A DNA stretch of 64,000 bases from Mesorhizobium xinjiangense (GTDB taxonomy: Bacteria > Pseudomonadota > Alphaproteobacteria > Rhizobiales > Rhizobiaceae): assembly GCF_009749525.1 (NCBI RefSeq), contig NZ_WOAC01000004.1, positions 62,001 to 126,000 on the forward strand. Reading direction: 5' to 3'. This document shows, piece after piece, positions 53,847 to 61,892 of this stretch. The position numbers and the translations under genes were made by a program. The notes beneath the pieces were generated by a model. The model was not told where the DNA came from. It was given only the letters and a program-made list of their open reading frames with translations, and searched no databases. Each line of letters opens with the position of its first letter. Positions within the stretch are counted from its first letter, which is position 1.

Positions 53847-55322
53847 ATGTCGCATTTTCGTTCACCGACGCTCACGCGCCGGACCTTTTTGACATCGGCA
53901 ACGGCAGGCGCTGCCGTTTCGCTGCTTGCACCACCGACTTTCAGCGCCGCAAGCCCGGCAGCGCGGGAATACAAGCTTCGCTGTGCCCCGGCGCCTGTTC
54001 GGCTGGTGCCGGAACCCTGGGCCGAAACGCAGGCCTGGACATACAATGATGCGGTGCCGGGCCCTGAAATCCGCGTCAGGCAGGGCGAGCGCCTGCGGGT
54101 CACCGTCGAAAACGGCCTCGCCGAGGAAACGACGGTCCATTGGCACGGCATGCGTGTGCACAATGCCATGGACGGCGTACCACATCTGACCCAGACGCCG
54201 ATCGCGCCCGGCGAGACCTTCGTCTACGAATACGACGCCGTCGATGCCGGCACCTTCTGGTACCATCCGCACCAGTGCAGCTTCGAGCAGGTGGGACGCG
54301 GGCTCTATGGTCCGCTGATCGTCGAGGAAGCCGAGCCGATCCGGGTGGACCGCGACGTCACCTGGGTGCTCGACGACTGGCGGCTCACCAAGGCGGGCGC
54401 CATCAGCGACGATTTCGGCGGCCGTCACGACATGATGCACAGCGGTCGCATCGGCAACACGGTGACCATCAATGGCCGCGTTCCGGAGACATTTGCCGTG
54501 CGCAAGGGCGAGCGGCTGAGGCTGCGGCTGATCAATGCCGCCAATGCGCGCGTCTTCGCGCTCGATTTCGCCGATCTGGAGCCGGTCATCGTGGCGCTGG
54601 ACGGCCAGCCGGTGGCACCGCACGCCCCCGATGGCGGGCAGGTCGTGCTGGGGTCGGCCATGCGCGTCGATCTCGTTGTCGACCTGACGGGTAAGCCGGG
54701 CAGCCGCGTCTCCGTCGTCGACCGCTTCTACGAGGGCCTCGAATACCGGCTGGTCGATCTTGCCTATGACGACGCGCCGCTCAGGGAGCGCGCACCCGAC
54801 TGGCCGATGGACTTGCCAGCCAACCCGCTTGCCGAACCGGACATGGACAATGCCATGCGTCACGAGGTGACGTTCAACGGCGGCATGATGGGACAGATGG
54901 TCATGCAGCAGTTGGGCGGCAGCATGGGCGGTGAGGGGGCCGGCGGCGGGATGATGGGCAATATGCGCTCGATGATGAACATGATGCACGGCGACGACAT
55001 CTGGTTCATCAACGGTATGGCGGCACAGGGCCACATCCTCGATCCGATGCTGACGCTTGAGCGCGGCGCAACCCACGTGCTGGCGATGACCAATGCCACG
55101 GCCTGGCATCATCCCATCCACCTGCACGGGCATTCCTTTCGGGTCATATCGCGCAATGGTCAACCGACGCGCTACCGCGAATGGCAGGACACGGTGCTGA
55201 TGGCGCCGCGCGAGACGGCCGAAATCGCCTTTGTCGCCGACAATCCCGGCGACTGGATGTTCCATTGCCACATTCTGGAACATCAGGCGTCCGGCATGAT
55301 GGGCGTCATTCGCGTCGGCTGA
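53847..55322 (+). CDS. Multicopper oxidase (CueO/CopA-like, Tat-exported)
   Basis: Periplasmic copper-tolerance oxidase of the cuprous oxidase kind, 491 residues. The N terminus LTRRTFLTSATAGAAVSLLA is a Tat signal. All four copper motifs are intact: HWHGMRVH (His98, His100), FWYHPHQ (His140, His142), HHPIHLHGHSF, and HCHILEHQASGMM (His473 onward). Before the C-terminal motifs lies a Met-rich segment (GGMMGQMVMQQLGG, GGGMMGNMRSMMNMMHG), as in Cu(I)-binding oxidases. Followed by a DUF411 gene after 27 bases. Confidence 0.94.
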   Translation: MSHFRSPTLTRRTFLTSATAGAAVSLLAPPTFSAASPAAREYKLRCAPAPVRLVPEPWAETQAWTYNDAVPGPEIRVRQGERLRVTVENGLAEETTVHWHGMRVHNAMDGVPHLTQTPIAPGETFVYEYDAVDAGTFWYHPHQCSFEQVGRGLYGPLIVEEAEPIRVDRDVTWVLDDWRLTKAGAISDDFGGRHDMMHSGRIGNTVTINGRVPETFAVRKGERLRLRLINAANARVFALDFADLEPVIVALDGQPVAPHAPDGGQVVLGSAMRVDLVVDLTGKPGSRVSVVDRFYEGLEYRLVDLAYDDAPLRERAPDWPMDLPANPLAEPDMDNAMRHEVTFNGGMMGQMVMQQLGGSMGGEGAGGGMMGNMRSMMNMMHGDDIWFINGMAAQGHILDPMLTLERGATHVLAMTNATAWHHPIHLHGHSFRVISRNGQPTRYREWQDTVLMAPRETAEIAFVADNPGDWMFHCHILEHQASGMMGVIRVG

Positions 55323-55349
55323 ACCACAACAGGAAAAAGGAACAAGACA

Positions 55350-55808
55350 ATGCGCAACCCAATCCTTGCCCTGGCGGGCGCCGCGGTGATCGCGGGCGCC
55401 GGAGCGATGTCCATGGTCTGGCCCCAACCGGCCGAAGCCCAGGAGGTCATGCTCTACAAGAACCCGCAATGCGGCTGCTGCGAAGGCTATGCCGACTATC
55501 TGCGCGACAACGGCTTCACCGTCACGGTCGAACCGACCCACGAACTCGCTCCGATGAGCCGCAAGGCGGGTATTCCCGACGATGTCCAGGGCTGCCACTT
55601 GTCGATGATCGAAGGCTATGCGGTGAGCGGCCACGTTCCGGTCGACACGGTCAGAAAACTGCTTTCGGAACGTCCCGACATTACGGGCGTGACGCTGCCC
55701 GGCATGCCGCTCGGCTCGCCGGGCATGGGCGGCGAAAAGCAGGGACCGTTCGAGATCCTCGCGGTCTCGAAGCCAGGCGAAGTCACCGGTGTCTATGCGC
55801 GGGAATAG
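55350..55808 (+). CDS. DUF411 periplasmic metal-binding protein
   Basis: A 152-residue protein with a signal peptide (LALAGAAVIAGAGAMSMVWP, cleavage near AEAQE). The core MLYKNPQCGCCEGYADYLRD has the family's Cys-x-Cys-Cys motif; a further Cys is in VQGCHLSMIEGYAVSGHVP with His residues nearby. Members are linked to copper or silver resistance (CopG-like). It lies 27 bases after the oxidase and 68 bases before the Met-rich peptide gene, all one strand. Confidence 0.9.
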   Translation: MRNPILALAGAAVIAGAGAMSMVWPQPAEAQEVMLYKNPQCGCCEGYADYLRDNGFTVTVEPTHELAPMSRKAGIPDDVQGCHLSMIEGYAVSGHVPVDTVRKLLSERPDITGVTLPGMPLGSPGMGGEKQGPFEILAVSKPGEVTGVYARE

Positions 55809-55876
55809 ATCATGCAGCCATGTCGTGACCTTTGCGGCCTCGACGGCGACAAGCATTTCCAGGGAAGGACTGTGCG

Positions 55877-56011
55877 ATGATGAATGAACAAGGCGGCATG
55901 ATGGACGGCATGAGCGGTCTGGCCATGTGGGGCATGAGCTTTTTGTGGATGCTCGTCGTCGTCTTTCTCGTGCTGGGCGTCGTGGCCTTGATAAAGTATT
56001 TCTTCTTTTGA
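55877..56011 (+). CDS. Met-rich 44-residue membrane peptide of the copper group
   Basis: Begins MMNEQGGMMDGMSGLAMWGM, with eight Met in the first 25 residues, then one membrane helix (FLWMLVVVFLVLGVVALI) and KYFFF at the end. AAGGA lies 9 bases upstream. The Met-x-x-Met arrangement before the helix is of a kind that binds Cu(I), and the gene follows an oxidase and a DUF411 gene of copper tolerance. Too short for routine annotation. Copper binding is inference; the frame itself is well supported by its codon use and amino acid pattern. Confidence 0.7.
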   Translation: MMNEQGGMMDGMSGLAMWGMSFLWMLVVVFLVLGVVALIKYFFF

Positions 56012-56074
56012 GGGCAGGGAGCCGCGAAGAACCGGCTGCCGCTTCTCCTGGAAATGATCTGGAAGGAGACACAG

Positions 56075-56467
56075 ATGGATCGATACACGGGCGGTTGCCT
56101 GTGCGGCGATGTCCGCATCGTGGCGTCGGGACGGCCTTACCGGGTCGGCCTTTGTCACTGCCTCGACTGCCGCAAACATCATGGCGCTCTTTTTCACGCT
56201 TCCGCGGTGTTTCCGCAGGATGCGGTGACGGTCGAAGGAGAAACGCGCGCCTATGCCGGGCGGCATTTCTGCCCGCGCTGCGGCTCGACCGTCTTCGGAC
56301 GCACCGACGACGAGGTCGAAGTGAACCTGGGCTCCCTCGACGCGCCGGACCAGCTGATGCCAACCTACGAACTCTGGACCATCCGTCGCGAGTCCTGGCT
56401 GCCGCCGATTCAGCTCAAGAAGCGATACGAACGGGACCGTGACGCTTCGGGACGCTTAGAGGAGTAG
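56075..56467 (+). CDS. GFA-family (CENP-V/glutathione-dependent formaldehyde-activating) protein
   Basis: A 130-residue zinc-binding protein. The Cys pattern of the fold is complete: GGCLCGDVR, then GLCHCLDCRKHHGALFHASA, and FCPRCGSTVFGR. The family is named for a glutathione-formaldehyde adduct enzyme, but most members have no proven activity. The start MDRYTGGCL follows AAGGAGACACAG; an in-frame ATG at 56054 is less likely. It is 63 bases after the Met-rich peptide gene and may not belong to the copper group. Confidence 0.88.
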   Translation: MDRYTGGCLCGDVRIVASGRPYRVGLCHCLDCRKHHGALFHASAVFPQDAVTVEGETRAYAGRHFCPRCGSTVFGRTDDEVEVNLGSLDAPDQLMPTYELWTIRRESWLPPIQLKKRYERDRDASGRLEE

Positions 56468-56608
56468 GTTGCACGAAAGGGCGAAGGGTAACGCATAAAA
56501 CTCTGCTGATCGCATGATGCGACGACCGTGGACTTGTGTGGCGGATGCCATGCCAAGCGATGTTGCATAAGATAGATTATGGAACTTACCGGCCTGCTGA
56601 AATGGCAG

Positions 56609-56627
56609 GACGCGCCATTGGCGCGTC
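56609..56627. repeat. Perfect 19-base palindrome
   Basis: GACGCGCCA-T-TGGCGCGTC, nine perfect pairs around one base, in a 250-base stretch (56468-56716) without a convincing gene between the GFA and DUF1330 genes. Could be an operator, a recombination site remnant or a terminator stem without a T run; no choice can be made. Confidence 0.5.
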
Positions 56628-56716
56628 AGCGTGACTTCCTCATGCGGCGAGTAGGTTCTTGCGGCGATCCGGCAATGTCGGTGCAACTCGTTATACTCAG
56701 TGGGTTTGCGCGGGCT

Positions 56717-57007
56717 TTAGCCGGATTCGACAACGAACATTCTCGCTTGTTGAGCCTCCTGGCGTTCTGCCTTGATCGGTGCGTACTTCTCGGAATTGTA
56801 GAAAGCTAGCGCCTGGTCCAGGGTTGGAAACTCAAACACTCCAGCTATTGGGAGCGGCACTGCATCGCCTTCAAGAACCTGCGCTACATGGCCGAAGTGC
56901 AGAATTCGCCCGCCCGCCTCTTGTAGAGCCGCCTGAAAGCGAGGAGCTAGCGCCTCCTGTTTGGTAGTGTCGATGACACGCAGATTGAAATGCACATACG
57001 CAGGCAT
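56717..57007 (-). CDS. DUF1330-like protein
   Basis: A 96-residue ferredoxin-like (dimeric alpha-beta barrel) protein. PAYVHFNLRVIDTTKQEALA and the end PTLDQALAFYNSEKYAPIKA fit DUF1330 members. No enzymatic role is known. It is divergent from a MarR-family gene over a 73-base spacer with an inverted repeat, so it is a probable target of that regulator. Both genes are lower in GC and use rarer codons than their neighbours, which hints at acquisition. Confidence 0.85.
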   Translation of the reverse strand: MPAYVHFNLRVIDTTKQEALAPRFQAALQEAGGRILHFGHVAQVLEGDAVPLPIAGVFEFPTLDQALAFYNSEKYAPIKAERQEAQQARMFVVESG

Positions 57008-57030
57008 GGTCCATCTCCAAATTTTGCAAA

Positions 57031-57048
57031 ATAATGCATATACATTAT
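57031..57048. promoter_or_regulatory. Inverted repeat in the DUF1330/marR spacer (probable operator)
   Basis: ATAATG-catata-CATTAT within an AT-rich stretch between the divergent genes. MarR proteins typically bind such 16-20 base palindromes overlapping both promoters. The inner GCATAT/ATATAC part adds partial symmetry. Confidence 0.6.
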
Positions 57049-57080
57049 AACGCCGATATTGGAATGTCGAGGGTGCAGAC

Positions 57081-57533
57081 GTGAGCGGTTTTGATCCAGA
57101 ACTTTTGATGGGCGTCGCAGCGGAATGTCCGGGCTTTCAGGCTCGGGCGACAGCACGTGCAATCACGCGTTACTACAACGCCTGCTTCAAGCCGCTCGGG
57201 CTGACGGCCGAGCAGTTCAGCCTCTTGGTCGGGATCGGTGCGGCCGAGGGAGCTACACTCGTTGATCTCGCGGTTAGTGCAGGGGTCGACGCGACTACTC
57301 TCAGCCGAAATGTTCAGAACCTAGAGGCGCGAGGTTTGGTCCGCGCTGAAGGTGGACGTGGCCGCGCAGGAAAGCGGCTAAACTTGACCCGTTCTGGGCG
57401 TCGCCTCATGGTAGATGCCTTCCCCGTATGGAAATCTGCCAAGGCCGAGCTGTCCCGGCACCTGGGTGATGAACAGCTCCGATCGACAACACGGGCAATG
57501 GCGGAGTTGGCCAAGGCGGCGGTCTTGGCGTAG
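57081..57533 (+). CDS. MarR-family transcriptional regulator
   Basis: A 150-residue winged-helix regulator. The DNA-binding region reads FSLLVGIGAAEGATLVDLAV, then DATTLSRNVQNLEARGLVRA and a wing EGGRGRAGKRLNLTRSGRRL. The N-terminal dimer helix contains two Cys (AAECPGF, YNACFKPLG) that could sense oxidants or thiol-reactive compounds, as in some MarR proteins. It probably controls itself and the divergent DUF1330 gene through the palindrome at 57031-57048. Confidence 0.9.
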   Translation: MSGFDPELLMGVAAECPGFQARATARAITRYYNACFKPLGLTAEQFSLLVGIGAAEGATLVDLAVSAGVDATTLSRNVQNLEARGLVRAEGGRGRAGKRLNLTRSGRRLMVDAFPVWKSAKAELSRHLGDEQLRSTTRAMAELAKAAVLA

Positions 57534-57724
57534 AACTCGGCCCTTCCCGCTCACACGACGGTGCGCCGGCAAACGGCGGACCTGGAGATCGACGGCACAT
57601 TTGTCCGGCCATGTGAAGAATATCGCGGTTCGGAATTCGTTTCTCGGCAAGTATGACGGATGGTGGCGCACCCCCCGCGCAAGACGGCGGCGGCGCCCGG
57701 CCTTGCAGCCGATGGAGCTCGGCG

Positions 57725-57838
57725 ATGAACGATTTCTACAATTGGCGCGACCGTGTGCCGACATTACGGGCCATTGTCGCATCCTTCCTGTGCTATCTGC
57801 TGTCCCTGGCGGTCATCGGAGCCTTCGCGTTCCTTTGA
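57725..57838 (+). CDS. Small membrane peptide of unknown function (37 residues)
   Basis: MNDFYNWRDRVPTLRAIVAS is followed by one hydrophobic helix (FLCYLLSLAVIGAFAFL). A GGAG lies about 6 bases upstream of the ATG. A longer in-frame start at 57653 is Gly/Pro-rich and not convincing. Not recognised; possible but unproven gene, between marR and the GST gene. Confidence 0.45.
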   Translation: MNDFYNWRDRVPTLRAIVASFLCYLLSLAVIGAFAFL

Positions 57839-57889
57839 TGCAGTTGATGCGTGCGACATCAGGCAAAAAAAGCATGCCGGGCACCGCGA

Positions 57890-58540
57890 TCATCCTTGCC
57901 CCGCGGCCGCGGCCCAGGCTTGAAAATACGGCGTCGCCATCGCCATGTCCCGGTCCTTTTCCTGCGTCCGGCGAAATGCCGGACGATCGCCGATGCGTCC
58001 CAGATAATCGACGAATGCGGGCCTTTCAGGCAGCGCCTTCAAGACGTTCATCGTATAGTTGATGCCGCTTGCAAGCTGCACGTCGGCAGCGGTGAAACGA
58101 TCGCCGGCGGCAAAGTTGCTCTTCGCCAGATGGTTGTCGACGTTGCGCACCATGTCGTCGAACGTGCCGAAGGAATAGTCGTTGCTCTTGTAGGTCAGCC
58201 CGTGGGCCCTGGCGGCGATGGCGGGATCGAAAACGGCGTCGCAATAGACGAGCCAGGTCAGATACGGACCACGCATGGTTTCGCCGATTGCCGGGGCGAG
58301 ACCGGCCTGCGGGAAAGCATCGGCGAGATGGATGGAGATGGCGGCCCGTTCCGTGATGACCGCCCCGTCATGGACGATCGCCGGTACCTTCTTGTTGGGC
58401 TGGATTTCGCGGTAGCCTTCCGGCACGCCGCCTTCGGCGCGAATGTCGACGACCTCCATTTCGTACGGCTGGCCAAGTTCTTCGAGCAGCCAGAATATGC
58501 TCGACGAACGCGACCATGGCGCGTGATAGAATTTCAGCAT
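57890..58540 (-). CDS. Glutathione S-transferase family protein
   Basis: A 216-residue cytoplasmic GST. The thioredoxin-like N domain has KFYHAPWSRSSSIFWLLEEL with the active Ser region, NKKVPAIV with the cis-Pro and ITERAAISIHLAD; the helical C domain has FAAGDRFTAADVQLAS. Substrate unknown. A perfect 10-pair inverted repeat (58591-58616) stands 51 bases before the start and probably binds a regulator. Confidence 0.9.
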   Translation of the reverse strand: MLKFYHAPWSRSSSIFWLLEELGQPYEMEVVDIRAEGGVPEGYREIQPNKKVPAIVHDGAVITERAAISIHLADAFPQAGLAPAIGETMRGPYLTWLVYCDAVFDPAIAARAHGLTYKSNDYSFGTFDDMVRNVDNHLAKSNFAAGDRFTAADVQLASGINYTMNVLKALPERPAFVDYLGRIGDRPAFRRTQEKDRDMAMATPYFQAWAAAAGQG

Positions 58541-58590
58541 CGCATTCTCCTCCTGATGATGACGGGTCGTTGGCCCACCAATAGCAGCGT

Positions 58591-58616
58591 ACTCCTGACA
58601 CCTGATTGTCAGGAGT
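58591..58616. promoter_or_regulatory. Perfect inverted repeat upstream of the GST gene
   Basis: ACTCCTGACA-cctgat-TGTCAGGAGT: ten perfect pairs with a six-base spacer, 51-76 bases before the GST start. No T run follows on either strand, so an operator is more likely than a terminator. The regulator is not adjacent in this window. Confidence 0.65.
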
Positions 58617-58684
58617 CGTGTGCAGGCTCGCCCCGACGCGGAACAATCGCGAATTGCCGCTTCCTTGCGACCGCACGAAAAACA

Positions 58685-58708
58685 AGAAAGGGCGCCACGC
58701 GGGCGCCC
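58685..58708 (-). terminator. Rho-independent terminator of the BMP transporter operon
   Basis: Stem GGGCGCC (58690-58696), loop ACGCG, GGCGCCC (58702-58708); on the minus strand it is followed by TTTCTTGTTTTTCG. It lies 31 bases after the stop of the substrate-binding gene, the last gene of the operon. Confidence 0.85.
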
Positions 58709-58738
58709 TCTCCTCTTCGCACTTCGCGGCGGATCAAT

Positions 58739-59812
58739 CTATTGCGGCAACTGGTCGTCGACGCCTTCGACATAGAAGTTGAGGCCGAGCAATACGCCCT
58801 CTTCCGCGACCTCGCCTTCCTTCAGCCAGACCGAGCCGTCCTGCTTGTTGATCGGTCCGGTGAAGGGATCGAATTCGCCGGACGCGATCTTGGCTTCGGT
58901 TTCCTCGGCGAGTTTCTTCACATCGTCAGGCATGTTGGCATAAGGCGCCATCACGACATGACCTGCGCCCATGCCGCCCCACACGTCGATTTGCTCCCAG
59001 GTGCCGTCCATCACCGCCTTCACGCGTTCGATGTAGTACGGGCCCCAGTCGTCGACGATCGACGTCAATTGCGTCTCCGGTCCGAACTCGATCATGTCTG
59101 ACGCCTGGCCGAAGGCCTTGATACCGCGTTCGGCGGCCACCTGCATCGGCGCGGTGGAGTCGGTGTGCTGGGTGATAATGTCGACGCCCTGGTCGATCAG
59201 CGCCTTGGCCGCGTCGGCCTCCTTGCCGGGATCGAACCAGGTATTGGCCCACACGACCTTGACCTTGAAGTCGGGATTGACCGACTGCGCGCCGAGCACG
59301 AATGCGTCGATGCCCATCACCACTTCGGGGATCGGGAAGGAGGCGATGTAGCCGGCCGTGCCGACCTCCGACATGCTGGCGGCGATCACACCCTGCACGT
59401 AGCGGCCCTCGTGGAACTTCGAATTGTAGGTCGAGACATTGGGGTGCTCGCGCTTGTAGCCGGTTGCGTGCTCGAACTTCACGTCGGGAAAACGCCCGGC
59501 AACCTTGTTGGTGGCGTCCATATAGCCGAAGGACGTGGTGAAGACGATGTCGCAGCCTGAGCGCGCGAAGCGTTCGATGGCACGCTCGGCGTCGGCACCT
59601 TCCGGCACGCTTTCCAGATAAGCGATCTCGACCTTATCTTCTCCGATCTCCTTCTGCATCTCCAGCACGCCCTGATGGTGCTGGTAGGACCAGCCGAAAT
59701 CGCCGATCGGGCCGACATAGATGAAGCAGGCCTTGGTCTTTTCCTGCGCCATTGCCGTTCCCACCGACATGAGCGCCGTGGCGGCGGCCAGTGCGAGAAT
59801 TGTCTTTTTCAT
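58739..59812 (-). CDS. BMP-family ABC transporter substrate-binding protein
   Basis: Periplasmic binding protein of the Bmp/Med/PnrA type, whose studied members bind purine nucleosides. The 357-residue precursor has a signal peptide (MKKTILALAAATALMSVGTA, cleavage at AMAQE). Core: FIYVGPIGDFGWSYQHHQGV, IVFTTSFGYMDATNKVAGRF, HEGRYVQGVIAASMSEVG, and IDAFVLGAQSVNPDFKVKVV. It is the last gene of the minus-strand operon ATPase-permease-permease-binding protein and is followed by a strong terminator. Confidence 0.93.
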   Translation of the reverse strand: MKKTILALAAATALMSVGTAMAQEKTKACFIYVGPIGDFGWSYQHHQGVLEMQKEIGEDKVEIAYLESVPEGADAERAIERFARSGCDIVFTTSFGYMDATNKVAGRFPDVKFEHATGYKREHPNVSTYNSKFHEGRYVQGVIAASMSEVGTAGYIASFPIPEVVMGIDAFVLGAQSVNPDFKVKVVWANTWFDPGKEADAAKALIDQGVDIITQHTDSTAPMQVAAERGIKAFGQASDMIEFGPETQLTSIVDDWGPYYIERVKAVMDGTWEQIDVWGGMGAGHVVMAPYANMPDDVKKLAEETEAKIASGEFDPFTGPINKQDGSVWLKEGEVAEEGVLLGLNFYVEGVDDQLPQ

Positions 59813-59860
59813 TGTGTTTCGTCCTCTGTTGGTTTCGATTGGGGCTTTGTCCACGACGAA

Positions 59861-60781
59861 CTAGCGATCGGGCACGAACGGCCGCCCCAGGGAAGCCGGC
59901 GTGTTCATCATGGTTAGCCGTCTGTTCCGGGAGATTAGAACAAGGACCACGATCGTAGCCAGATAGGGAAGCGCGGAGAGAAATTGCGAAGGGATGCCGA
60001 TGCCGAGCGCCTGGGCGTGCAACTGTCCGATCGAGACCGCGCCGAAGAGATAGGCGCCGGCCAGCACGCGCCATGGTCGCCATGAGGCGAAGACGACAAG
60101 AGCCAGCGCGATCCAGCCGCGGCCTGCGGTCATGTTCTCCACCCATTGCGGCGTATAGACCAGTGACAGATAGGCGCCAGCGAGCCCGGCACATGCACCA
60201 CCGAACATCACGGCCAGGTAGCGTATTGCAATCACCTTGATGCCCAGTGCATGGGCGGAATCGTGGCTGTCGCCCACCGCACGCATCGTCAGCCCGGCGC
60301 GCGAGCGAAACAGGAACCATGTGACGGCCGCAGTGAGCGCGATGGAGATGTAGAAGATCGGATCCTGGCCGAAGACGAGACGCCCCACCAGCGGCAGGTC
60401 GGACAGGAACGGGATCGAGATCGTTTCCATCTTCACCCCGGGAAGCCCGATGAAACGCTCGCCGATCATGCCGGAAAGGCCCAGTCCGAGAAGCGTCAGG
60501 GCAAGCCCGGTAGCCACCTGATTGGTCACCAGCGTCAGGGTGAGAAAGCCGAACAGCAGCGAGAACAATGCCCCCACCACGATTGCGGCGACGGCGCCGA
60601 GCCAGGGCGACCCGGTCGTGTAGGCGACTGCGAAGCCGGTCACGGCGCCCATGACCATCATGCCCTCCACGCCCAGATTGAGCACCCCGGAGCGTTCCGA
60701 CACCAGTTCGCCGATCGCAGCCAGCAGCAGCGGTGTTGCCGCCGTCGCGATTGTCAGCAGTATCGCCTCAACCATGCCCAT
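59861..60781 (-). CDS. ABC transporter permease (BMP/nucleoside type), second
   Basis: Integral membrane subunit, 306 residues, about eight to ten helices, BPD_transp_2 family. It opens [20 protein letters not shown] and has [20 protein letters not shown], the signature shared by such permeases (also PnrE-like). The ATG at 60781 overlaps the end of the other permease gene by 14 bases; an ATG at 60775 is possible. The binding-protein gene follows after 48 bases. Confidence 0.93.
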   Translation of the reverse strand: MGMVEAILLTIATAATPLLLAAIGELVSERSGVLNLGVEGMMVMGAVTGFAVAYTTGSPWLGAVAAIVVGALFSLLFGFLTLTLVTNQVATGLALTLLGLGLSGMIGERFIGLPGVKMETISIPFLSDLPLVGRLVFGQDPIFYISIALTAAVTWFLFRSRAGLTMRAVGDSHDSAHALGIKVIAIRYLAVMFGGACAGLAGAYLSLVYTPQWVENMTAGRGWIALALVVFASWRPWRVLAGAYLFGAVSIGQLHAQALGIGIPSQFLSALPYLATIVVLVLISRNRRLTMMNTPASLGRPFVPDR

Positions 60782-61892
60782 GTGCGGCCTCCGGCTGTTC
60801 ATGCGATTGAGCCTTCGGCTGGACTGCCGGCGCCTTGCCGATCTGCACGCGGTAATGGATGAGCGTGTCGCAGGCGAGAACGAAGAACAGGAGCAGGCCC
60901 TGGAAGACCCGCACCGTCTTGTCGGACACGCCGATCGATATCTGCGCCGCCTCGCCGCCGAGATAGGACAATGCCAGAACGAGCCCGGCGGCAATGATGC
61001 CGAGCGGATTGAGCCGGCCCAGAAAGGCGACGATGATGGCGGCAAATCCGTAGCCCGGCGAGATCGTCGGCCGCAATTGGCCGATTGCGCCCGAAACCTC
61101 GCAGATGCCGGCGAGGCCGGCCAGCCCGCCTGCAACAAGGAATGCAAAGAACACCATGCGGGCCGACGAGAAGCCGGCGAACCGCCCTGCCCGCGGGCTT
61201 TGGCCGAGCAGCCGGATCTCGAAACCCTTCAACGTCCTGGAGACGAGGAACCACAAGATCAGTGCGGCCAGGATTGCAAAGACGAAGCCCCAATGAGCTC
61301 TTCCTGACATCGGCAGGACTTCCGGCAGCACCGCAGAGGCATGGAAATTGCGCGTTTCGGGAAAATTGTAGCCTTCCGGGTTGCGCCACGGCCCGCGCAC
61401 CAGCCAGTCAAGAAAGAGCTGCGCGACATAGACGAGCATCAGGCTGCTCAAGATCTCATTGGTGTTGAAACGCACCTTCAGCAAGGCGGGAATTGCCGCG
61501 TAGGCCGCACCACCGGCAATGCCCATCAAAAGCATCAGCGGAAGGACGAGGGGACTTTGGAAATCCGGAAAGACCACCGGCAGGATCGAACCGGCGATGG
61601 CGCCGACGACGAACTGGCCCTCGGCCCCGATATTCCAGTTGTTGGACATGAAGCAGATCGACAAGCCGACGCCTATCATGATCAGCGGCGCGGCCTTGAT
61701 CGCCAGCTCATGCAGGGACCAGACCTCTGTCAGCGGCTCGACGAAATAGGCATACAAGCCGTTGAGTGGCGCCTTGCCGAGCAGGCTGAACAGGATGGCA
61801 CCAGCGACGAGGGTGATGGCGAAGGCGATGAATGGAGAGATCGCGGCGAAAAGCGCCGATTGCTGCGGGCGTTTGACGAGTTCGATCCGCAT
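60768..61892 (-). CDS. ABC transporter permease (BMP/nucleoside type), first
   Basis: Membrane subunit of 374 residues, BPD_transp_2 family. Signature region ICFMSNNWNIGAEGQFVVGA, then RFNTNEILSSLMLVYVAQLF, SPRAGRFAGFSSARMVFFAF, and GYGFAAIIVAFLGRLNPLGI. The C-terminal 20 residues are His/Gln/Glu-rich ([15 protein letters not shown]). The ATG overlaps the ATPase stop by one base (TGATG); a TTG one codon upstream is not needed. Confidence 0.93.
   Translation of the reverse strand: MRIELVKRPQQSALFAAISPFIAFAITLVAGAILFSLLGKAPLNGLYAYFVEPLTEVWSLHELAIKAAPLIMIGVGLSICFMSNNWNIGAEGQFVVGAIAGSILPVVFPDFQSPLVLPLMLLMGIAGGAAYAAIPALLKVRFNTNEILSSLMLVYVAQLFLDWLVRGPWRNPEGYNFPETRNFHASAVLPEVLPMSGRAHWGFVFAILAALILWFLVSRTLKGFEIRLLGQSPRAGRFAGFSSARMVFFAFLVAGGLAGLAGICEVSGAIGQLRPTISPGYGFAAIIVAFLGRLNPLGIIAAGLVLALSYLGGEAAQISIGVSDKTVRVFQGLLLFFVLACDTLIHYRVQIGKAPAVQPKAQSHEQPEAAHGHG

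Noticed and set aside
53862-56363. Minus-strand frame of 833 codons opposite the multicopper oxidase
   Set aside because: Spans four real plus-strand genes; composition of a shadow frame.
56456-56686. Minus-strand 76-codon frame between the GFA and DUF1330 genes
   Set aside because: Amino acid pattern is not impossible, but there is no ribosome-binding site, no recognised family, and it covers a perfect palindrome.
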